From Leidyana gryllorum EB-2025a (lineage: Eukaryota > Apicomplexa), in the NCBI GenBank assembly GCA_048772705.1, contig JBLWGC010000107.1, forward strand, positions 1-26,145: a stretch of DNA of 26,145 nt. Reading direction: 5' to 3'. The position numbers and the translations under genes were made by a program. Below are positions 19,798-26,145 of this stretch, in pieces (the first letter of the stretch is position 1; every line of letters starts with the position of its first letter). The notes below the pieces were generated by a model. It ran no database searches. It worked only from the letters and a program-made list of their open reading frames with translations, and was not told the origin of the DNA.

Positions 19798-20006
19798 CCG
19801 GCCAGAGCCGGTCCGCCATTTGTCTGTGTCTCGGTGCCCGGCCGGCACCGGCACGAGACGGAGACGGGATCAGACAGACACGCGTGTGCTTACGTTTTTG
19901 AGTTACTTGACAACGGAGATGAACGATCAACCAGGATTAGTCCTACGAAATGGAAAGCAGATTAGCCTAGTAGATCCAGCTACAGACTTACCCCCACCGG
20001 GTTATA
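19798..20006 (+). repeat. 5' LTR of element E, lacking its outer end
   Basis: Matches 24265-24473 without a visible difference. It carries the gag ATG at 19919. Confidence 0.9.
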
Positions 20007-20880
20007 CTGGTAGCAGTGCGTGTCAACCAGCACTGGGCGAGGAACCAGAAACGGCAACGGATTTGGACGAAGGCGCCAGGCCGCAGAACACTCACAAGCA
20101 AACCGACCTGGCTAATGAACCACTGGAGCCGACGGACACAGCCTTACGTCTGATGGGATGGATTCGCACGACCGTTCAGGTGGCGGGATCCTATGATGGC
20201 AATTCAGAACCACTTGTTCACCTCGACACACTCGAGAACTGTTTCAGGAACGCAGGCCTCCCAGTCAGGCATTGGACAGCGGTGGCCTGTGGGACCTTCA
20301 GAGGGGGAGCGTCGTCGTGGGCGAACGCGGTCAACATGGACATTCGCCATATGGAGTGGGCAGCGTTCCGCAGAATGGTAACAACCGAATTCGAATCGGA
20401 CAAGCGAGGCAGCCTCGCACGACTTGTGGCCCTACGACCGGAGGAGGCAGGGATCCGTCAGTTTGCCTTAGCATTTCGACAAGAGCGGCGCATGATTCGC
20501 AACATTCCGGAGGCGGACATGGTGGATTTGTTCCTATCAAGACTCCCAAAAGCAGAACAGCTCGCGATACGAGGCAGAAACCCGCAATCGGTGGCCGAGG
20601 CTGTATCGCTGACGCTGGTGCTCTGCCCACAGGGAGCGATGGACACCAGGACAGTATTGGTTGCGACCCGCCGGCGCGTGGGGTCCAGAACCCTCACACT
20701 CGAGAACATTGCAGCAAGCATTAGTTGTGCTACATCTGCGGACAAGGGGGACACCTATCCAACAAGTGCCCAAAACGCGGAAACTCAGGGCGACCTACAC
20801 ACCCACAGCGCAAAGCTTTCCCAGCCAGACCCGACATCTCGGTGGAGGCGGCGATAGAGGAAGAAGCGGAAGTGGATTCG
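19919..20880 (+). CDS. Element E Gag region
   Basis: Begins at the ATG inside the 5' LTR and reads through the primer binding site as GYTGSS. It has a Ty3-type capsid region (YDGNSEPLVHLDTLENCF; WAAFRRMVTTEFES) and a CCHC zinc knuckle around 20730-20770 (CYICGQGGHLSNKC). It overlaps the beginning of pol. Fossil with about one or two breaks. Confidence 0.82.
20008..20018 (+). promoter_or_regulatory. Primer binding site of element E
   Basis: TGGTAGCAGTG, the same 11 bases as in A, B and C, then diverging. Confidence 0.75.
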
Positions 20881-23800
20881 GATTTTTAGATCAGGCCCTC
20901 GGTGGGCCTGACGCATGCTTCACAGCCACAGACTGGCGCGGCGCTCAGCGCGCAGGATGGACAGCCACAATGGAGTGGGAGATGACCAGCACAAAGGGAG
21001 GGCACGTTAGACGAACAACAGCGCTGATCGACTCTGGATCAGAATTAAACATTATGACACCGAATCTAGCAAAGAGCTTGGAACTGGAACTGCGGCCATC
21101 CGAGACTCACCGAATAGACGGGATGGGCTCCGCAAGATGCGAAGGGGAAGTGGAGGCGTGCGTGAAGACAAAATTCGGCACTTACGGACCGACTCGCTTC
21201 GCGGTGGTGCACAATGACCACTACGAAGCCATCATAGGGTTACCACTGATACACAGCATACCGCTGGTCCTCGGAACCGACGGTAACGGACGGATGGTGA
21301 TCGCGGAGGGCTCTATCCTTGAAAGCGAGACAACCTTTATAACAAAGCCAATACAACTGACCTTACCGGAGCCAAAACCTGAAATAAACGGACCGAATGG
21401 GTGGATACTCGAACGATTTGGACAGCTCTTCCGAAACAAACTCCCATTCCCACCGGACCGGGCCTTCCATAATTTTCAAATCAAAGTCTTACCAAACGCG
21501 AAACCATATGCGGGACGGCCGTACAGTGGAAAGGGAGACACTCAGGAACTCCGCAGGCAGGTAGAAGAATTGCTGGCCGAGGGTAAGGTCGTCAAGTCCA
21601 AATCGGAATGGTCAGCGCCATGCTTTCTCGTGCCAAAGGCCGACACAGCGGTACCTCGCATGGTTACCAATTACAAAGCGTTAAATGACCAAACCGTGAA
21701 CTACGCCTACCCTAGCACAACGACCGAAGAGAACTTGTCCGTTCTGCGAGGAGCGAAGGTGTTCTCGAAGATCGATTTGAAATCAGGGTTTCATCAGATA
21801 AGGATTGAACCGGAGTCGCAACAGTTCACGGCGTTCGTCACACCGTTCGGTAAGTACCAGTACACGGTTATGCCGTTTGGGTTGAAGAATGCTCCTTGTG
21901 CCTTCATTGCGCTCATGACGGAGGTCTTGGACGGACTGATCGGAGACTGCGTGGTTGCTTATGTGGACGATCTATTGGTGTACAGTGCGACATGGGAAGA
22001 GCACAAGACGCACCTAGAGAGAGTCTTCCAGAGACTAGGCGAGCATCAGCTATATATCAACCCCAGCAAGTCGAAGTTCTACCTGACGGAAGTGGAGTTT
22101 ACGGGACACAGAGTGACACCAGAAGGCATTCGGCCAGCAAAGACGAAAGTGGACTTCTTTCGCGCCAGACCACCCCCAGAAACGATCAAAGAATTATCAA
22201 CCCTGGTTGGAGCGATGAGCTACTATTCGCGATTCATCCCGCTGTTCGCACAGAAGGTTCGCACCTTCCACGGAATTATAGCAGCAAGTGATAAGCCGAG
22301 GGCGACGATCGAGTGGACGGAGGAGCGGAAACAAGCGTGGCGGGAGCTTACGGCGTGTTTCAACGACGAGAGACAACTAGGGCACATGGACCGCAGACTA
22401 CCACTCGTAGTCACAACGGATGCGTCCAATGAAGCGATAGGCGCCACACTGGAACAGAATCAGCCAGAGGGACGAGTACCCCTCGAGTTCATGAGTTGCC
22501 GACTCACAGCGGCACAGAAGGCCTGGCCTGTGCACGAAAGAGAGCTGTACGCGATTGAGTGCGCACTCAAACGCTGGAAACATTACTTGATCATGAAACC
22601 TTTCTCCGTTTTCACGGACCATAAGCCGTTGGCGACCCTGGCAAAGGCTAAGAATGTGTCGGACCGCGTGGTGAGAACCTTGCTCAAGATCTCTCAGTTC
22701 CCGTGTCGGATTGACTATATAAAGGGAACTGAAAATCATCTAGCGGACCTGCTCAGCAGGCCTCCACAGCGATTGTGCCACATGGCACAGTACCAGACGC
22801 ACGAAGGCGAATTCATGCTACTGCTACAACGGTTAAGCGGACCACTTCAGCCAGTCGGGGACCAGATCAAGCACCAAGGACTGGTGTACGATAGCGAAGA
22901 CCGAATAATAGTGCCGGACAACCGAGAAGTGAAGCTGCGAATACTGGAAGAATGCCACAGCTCACTGCTAGGGGGACACATGGGAGCGGATCGCACCTTG
23001 AGAAGGGTGACTGCCATGTTCTTCTGGCCTCACGTGGCCCGTGATGTGCGGGAATACTGCCGCTCGTGTGACACATGTCAGCGAGTCAAAGCGACGAACC
23101 AAAAACAGGTCGGACTACTACACCCGATACCACCACCCAGCGGACCGTGGTTAGAGGTCAGCTTGGACCTGGTATGCCTACCAGAAGATAGGAGTCGGGG
23201 CTCAGACAGCCTGATGACGATAATCGACCGATTTTCTCGACGAATGATACTGATCCCCTGCCGAAGAGATATCTCGGCCACAGAATCGGCCCAACTCCTC
23301 ATAGAATACCTCATCAGGCCTCACGGGTGTCCGGAATCGATCATTTGTGATAGAGACTCTCGCTGGTGCTCAGACGTGTGGACAGAAATGTTGAAGATCA
23401 TGGGAACCAAACTAAGACCTAGCACCGCCTTCCATCCCCAAACAAACGGCATGGTCGAAAGGGGGCATCGAACGGCATTGCAAGTACTCAGAACGGTTTG
23501 TACCGAGATGGGAGACAATTGGGCGCAACTAATCCCAACGGTTGAGATGGCGATCAATTCAGCATTGAACGAATCCATTGGAATGTCTCCGCACGAGGCC
23601 GACACGGGAGTACCATTCAGGACCCCTCTAGCAGCAGCCATACCTAGCAATCCGGACAGAGCCCGAAAACCCCTCCAGCTGGAAGCGGAACGCTTACAAG
23701 AGATAACGGATCGAATTCGAGCAGCACAGAACAAGCAGAAGACGGCGGCGGATGCGAATCGGAGGAACGAATGTCACCAGGAAGGCGACTATGTACTATT

Positions 23801-24242
23801 GCCCGCAAAGCAGCTCAAAGGACTACGCAGAACGAAACTATCCCACAACTACATCGGGCCCTTCAGGATAAACGCCTGCATTCCAGGAGACGTCTACCAA
23901 CTTGAATTGCCCAGTAGCTTGCAAGTGCATAATAGATTCCATGTGAGTCGCCTAAGGCGCTATAACGGGCCGTCACCGGAGAACCCACAACCGGTTTACC
24001 AAATGGAAGCAGTCAAGGGCGAGAAACTCAGACAGGGCACCTACCTGTGGCTGATAAAATGGAGAGGTTACCCGGACTCGGAGAACACCTGGGAACCGTT
24101 GTCCGTAATCCGAGAAGGCGACGCGGTGGACCTCGTACTGGACTTTAGGAGGGAGTATAATGCGAGACCGAGCACTAAGGTACCCTACACCGCGGAACAA
24201 CTCGAAGGACGAGACTTAGATCTCGGGCCGGGAGGAGTGTAA
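20661..24242 (+). CDS. Element E Pol polyprotein (protease, RT, RNase H, integrase, chromodomain)
   Basis: A frame of 1193 codons; the functional N-terminus cannot be fixed because it overlaps gag. Protease active site LIDSGSELNIM near residue 123; reverse transcriptase WSAPCFLVPKAD, LKSGFHQI and catalytic VAYVDDLLVYS near 433; RNase H TTDASNEAIG near 585 and TDHKPL; integrase zinc finger (H about 773 to CRSCDTCQ); integrase core SLDLV near 836 and HPQTNGMVERGHR near 925; chromodomain WLIKWRGYPDSENTWEPL near 1130-1147. The frame covers the polypurine tract and stops on a TAA inside the 3' LTR. Looks whole. Confidence 0.93.
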   Translation: MRPAGAWGPEPSHSRTLQQALVVLHLRTRGTPIQQVPKTRKLRATYTPTAQSFPSQTRHLGGGGDRGRSGSGFGFLDQALGGPDACFTATDWRGAQRAGWTATMEWEMTSTKGGHVRRTTALIDSGSELNIMTPNLAKSLELELRPSETHRIDGMGSARCEGEVEACVKTKFGTYGPTRFAVVHNDHYEAIIGLPLIHSIPLVLGTDGNGRMVIAEGSILESETTFITKPIQLTLPEPKPEINGPNGWILERFGQLFRNKLPFPPDRAFHNFQIKVLPNAKPYAGRPYSGKGDTQELRRQVEELLAEGKVVKSKSEWSAPCFLVPKADTAVPRMVTNYKALNDQTVNYAYPSTTTEENLSVLRGAKVFSKIDLKSGFHQIRIEPESQQFTAFVTPFGKYQYTVMPFGLKNAPCAFIALMTEVLDGLIGDCVVAYVDDLLVYSATWEEHKTHLERVFQRLGEHQLYINPSKSKFYLTEVEFTGHRVTPEGIRPAKTKVDFFRARPPPETIKELSTLVGAMSYYSRFIPLFAQKVRTFHGIIAASDKPRATIEWTEERKQAWRELTACFNDERQLGHMDRRLPLVVTTDASNEAIGATLEQNQPEGRVPLEFMSCRLTAAQKAWPVHERELYAIECALKRWKHYLIMKPFSVFTDHKPLATLAKAKNVSDRVVRTLLKISQFPCRIDYIKGTENHLADLLSRPPQRLCHMAQYQTHEGEFMLLLQRLSGPLQPVGDQIKHQGLVYDSEDRIIVPDNREVKLRILEECHSSLLGGHMGADRTLRRVTAMFFWPHVARDVREYCRSCDTCQRVKATNQKQVGLLHPIPPPSGPWLEVSLDLVCLPEDRSRGSDSLMTIIDRFSRRMILIPCRRDISATESAQLLIEYLIRPHGCPESIICDRDSRWCSDVWTEMLKIMGTKLRPSTAFHPQTNGMVERGHRTALQVLRTVCTEMGDNWAQLIPTVEMAINSALNESIGMSPHEADTGVPFRTPLAAAIPSNPDRARKPLQLEAERLQEITDRIRAAQNKQKTAADANRRNECHQEGDYVLLPAKQLKGLRRTKLSHNYIGPFRINACIPGDVYQLELPSSLQVHNRFHVSRLRRYNGPSPENPQPVYQMEAVKGEKLRQGTYLWLIKWRGYPDSENTWEPLSVIREGDAVDLVLDFRREYNARPSTKVPYTAEQLEGRDLDLGPGGV

Positions 24243-24473
24243 GGGGTTACACAATTATCAGCGGCCGGCCAGAGCCGGTCCGCCATTTGTCTGTGTCTCG
24301 GTGCCCGGCCGGCACCGGCACGAGACGGAGACGGGATCAGACAGACACGCGTGTGCTTACGTTTTTGAGTTACTTGACAACGGAGATGAACGATCAACCA
24401 GGATTAGTCCTACGAAATGGAAAGCAGATTAGCCTAGTAGATCCAGCTACAGACTTACCCCCACCGGGTTATA
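24238..24473 (+). repeat. 3' LTR of element E
   Basis: Starts TGTAAGG after the polypurine tract. Its right edge is read as ...GGTTATA by comparison with the 5' copy, which continues there with CTGGTAGCAG. It includes the pol stop and a second copy of the gag ATG at 24381-24395. Confidence 0.88.
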
Positions 24474-24492
24474 CAAGTCGTTTGTGTTGTGG

Positions 24493-24578
24493 TGTACCAG
24501 TTAGTGCAATGGGAAGTGTCTTGTGCTCGCAACCTGGAGGTCGCAGGATCGAATCCACGGCCCTGCACTTCGCCCTTG
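24493..24578 (+). other. tRNA-like unit 1 of element T
   Basis: A box TAGTGCAATGG at 24502-24512 and B box GGATCGAATCC at 24546-24556. The anticodon-loop position reads CTCGCAA, but the arms pair poorly, so this is a tRNA relic, not a gene. The same unit is in the short copy (A box 9124-9134). Confidence 0.7.
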
Positions 24579-24616
24579 GCTAGCCACCTCGACCGGCACA
24601 TGGCTGCCCTTAGTAT

Positions 24617-24692
24617 TGTGATCCAGTAGTGCAGTGGTAACTACTCGGACTTGGGACCCGCAGGTCGGCGGATCGAATCCCACCTCGGACAA
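24617..24692 (+). other. tRNA-like unit 2 of element T
   Basis: A box TAGTGCAGTGG at 24627-24637 and B box GGATCGAATCC at 24670-24680. The loop region CTTGGGA resembles a tRNA-Pro (UGG) loop, but the stem is not well paired. Shared by both copies of T. Confidence 0.7.
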
Positions 24693-24831
24693 CTGTGCCA
24701 AGACCCCCAGGTGACGGGTGAGGGCAGGTCGAGGATGGAGGACGGGTGGGGGAGCCCCCAGGAGGCCCCACAGCGTCGTACACGCACGTCTAAGCTGCAC
24801 ACTGGTCTGCAGTGCCACGACATGTTCGGCG

Positions 24832-24907
24832 ACTGCGCCAATAGCACAATGGTAATGACTACGGACTTATGTTCTGAAGGTCGGTGGTTCGAGTCTCCCC
24901 GCGGACA
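24832..24907 (+). other. tRNA-like unit 3 of element T (long copy only)
   Basis: A box TAGCACAATGG at 24842-24852 and B box GGTTCGAGTCT at 24886-24896, the closest to consensus of the three. An anticodon stem ACGGA/TCTGA with four of five pairs and a loop CTTATGT can be drawn. This unit is absent from the 330-bp copy. Confidence 0.7.
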
Positions 24908-25054
24908 AGCCTGACTCCACGGCATTGTCAACGGGACTGGCTGCTTAAGGTAAGTCTTATCCATACGTGTGCAGGTGAAGGCTGTACACGCGCGCGCCAA
25001 GACATTTGAGCCTTAGCTGTAGCACATAGGTAGCGTTAGGTCCAACTTAGATGC

Positions 25055-25059
25055 TTTTT
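25055..25059 (+). terminator. Possible RNA polymerase III terminator (T5)
   Basis: A run of five T, the first of four or more downstream of the tRNA-like units, near the 3' end of the long T copy. Position and length fit polymerase III termination, but no transcription evidence exists here. Confidence 0.4.
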
Positions 25060-25122
25060 AGAAAAGGAAAAAAGGGGGAACGAACTCGACAGTCGGCACT
25101 CACCCTGGAGCACAACAGTTTG

Positions 25123-26145
25123 AACTCGTACATATCGTTCCAGCGCAATTGCACGCAAGATTGATGCAATTGGTCCGTTCTACTTATCACATTCACGATA
25201 GGTTGCTAACTATTCCATCAATAAATAAATCTCACAGAAACAATGGGTACGGGGAAGCGCCCGAGCGAAGCGACAAGGGCGCTCCACACACCCCATCAAT
25301 ACTTCTTCACGCACACTATTACTCAACGTACATATCAGCCTTAACATCCCGCTCGTACACTAACAATCCGAATACCCATAACTCTTAGCATATATACACT
25401 CTCTCAATGTTTTATAGCAAACAACTGACCACCACCCTCTTACCACACCTCGAACTACATCACAATTGTCAATATACTCCTATTAACCTACCTATCATTA
25501 GCCAAATTCATGTCGCCCGAATCAACACTCAAATCCTATGCATAACTTGACTCCATCCGCATATTCTTACAAATTCCCATTCACTCCAATAAATAATGTC
25601 CACGATACGCATTGGACTCATGACATTCTTCTCAACACTCTCAATTCAACTTGAATCTCATTGATTCCCCTATATCTAGCATTACAAGCTTTTATACGTC
25701 TACAAATACTCCCTCAATCAACGAGCGAATCGCTAACTCACTCTAGACCCCTCACAGCCTAACAGACAAACCATCTAAACCAATATCACTCACACATAAC
25801 CTTCCAAGTTGCTCCACATTCACTTTAGCAAACTGAGCATACTACACATCACAGCACAGTTACCAAAATACACGCCATACACTCATACAATCATGCATCT
25901 CCAGCTCATATAGTCTCACAAATCAATACATAACAAGCACGATACCTGTCAACATACTAAGCAACACAACTACATCGTCACAGTCTTTTATTAGCACAAT
26001 ACACACCACATCAGACCTTACTTGCGCACGCTACAGCAACCGCAACGTGTAGAGAATTGAAAGCTAAACATTCGCAAACACGCAAACACAGTACAATTCA
26101 GCGATAAACAAGCACATAAACCACATAATCCAAAAGCAAACAGCA
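25123..26145. other. A+T-rich non-coding flank
   Basis: About 1 kb rich in A, T and C on the plus strand (many ACA/CAAT/TCA words). No ORF of note, element end or RNA gene was recognised. A G+C-rich hairpin at 25245-25293 is the only local structure seen. Confidence 0.5.

Larger units (their letters stand above)
19798..24473 (+). mobile_element. Chromovirus E, best preserved element
   Basis: Fossil Ty3/Gypsy chromovirus: incomplete 5' LTR (19798-20006), gag, a long pol frame, polypurine tract (GGGAGGAG, 24230-24237) and 3' LTR (24238-24473). The two LTRs show no difference over about 209 shared bases, so the insertion is very recent. Pol looks whole; gag has about one or two breaks. No target duplication can be read because the outer end of the 5' LTR is replaced by LTR D. 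Confidence 0.92.
24485..25117 (+). mobile_element. Element T, long copy (633 bp, three tRNA-like units)
   Basis: TGTTGTGG...CACAACA with a 7-bp terminal inverted repeat, flanked by the 5-bp duplication GTTTG (24480-24484 and 25118-25122). It has no coding capacity. Three tRNA-like units follow one another, each with an A box fitting TRGYNNARNNG and a B box close to GGTTCRANTCC, 43-44 bp apart. A T5 run at 25055-25059, the first run of four or more T in the element, could end a polymerase III transcript; a 21-base purine tract (25060-25080) follows. TG...CA ends and 5-bp duplications are the mark of LTR-element integrases, not of LINE-driven SINEs. It could be a solo LTR of an unseen element or a small non-autonomous element. 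Confidence 0.85.

Noticed and set aside
24381-24583. Small ORF across the E 3' LTR and element T as a gene
   Set aside because: It is the LTR copy of the Gag N-terminus running into unrelated T sequence.
24485-24907. Functional tRNA genes
   Set aside because: A and B boxes are good but acceptor and other stems do not pair well and no proper 3' ends are formed; they are relics inside a mobile element.
24485-25117. Ordinary LINE-mobilised SINE
   Set aside because: No A-rich or simple-repeat tail, and both copies have exact 5-bp duplications with TG...CA ends, which fits an integrase rather than a LINE endonuclease.

Overview
This window reads as eukaryotic, repeat-dense DNA, most likely fungal or fungus-like. 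The reasons are Ty3/Gypsy elements with a C-terminal chromodomain (chromoviruses), a Helitron-type N-terminal region, tRNA-derived repeats and a possible short intron. No species can be named from the sequence. Nearly all of it is transposable-element sequence, with three non-LTR genes or gene pieces: a proline-rich coiled-coil gene at the left end (204-1299), a gene of unknown function on the minus strand (17459-18725, tail at 7494-7592), and a Helitron-like N-terminal ORF (18763-19609).

Layout. 1-1483: unknown gene and spacer. 1484-2430: minisatellite on an 11-bp lattice. 2431-7468: chromovirus A, whose 3' half (+ strand, LTR 4320-4500) and 5' half (- strand, LTR 7282-7463) are inverted relative to each other, each half bordered by the same minisatellite; both LTRs keep the target duplication ATTAG. 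7469-7592: displaced 3' end of the unknown minus-strand gene. 7593-17458: chromovirus B (-), interrupted by a short element T (8822-9151), which is itself interrupted at its edge by chromovirus C (9152-14041). 17459-19609: the unknown gene and the Helitron-like ORF, back to back with 37 bp between their start codons. 19610-24473: LTR D fused to chromovirus E (+), the best preserved element. 24485-25117: long copy of element T. 25123-26145: A+T-rich DNA with no gene seen.

Two things stand out. First, element T: TG...CA ends, 5-bp target duplications at both copies, no coding capacity, and two or three tRNA-like units each with a perfect A box and a good B box. It behaves like an LTR-type (integrase-inserted) element but carries tandem RNA polymerase III promoters, reminiscent in concept of plant Cassandra TRIMs, which carry 5S rRNA. 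Second, in chromoviruses A, B, C and E the gag start codon lies inside the 5' LTR and the frame runs through the primer binding site, giving a shared Y-T-G-S-S peptide; in A, B and E the pol stop codon lies in the first five bases of the 3' LTR, so coding sequence runs from LTR to LTR.

LTR pairs are almost identical (0 to about 3 differences each), so all insertions look young. The nesting order B, then T, then C agrees with the LTR divergence.
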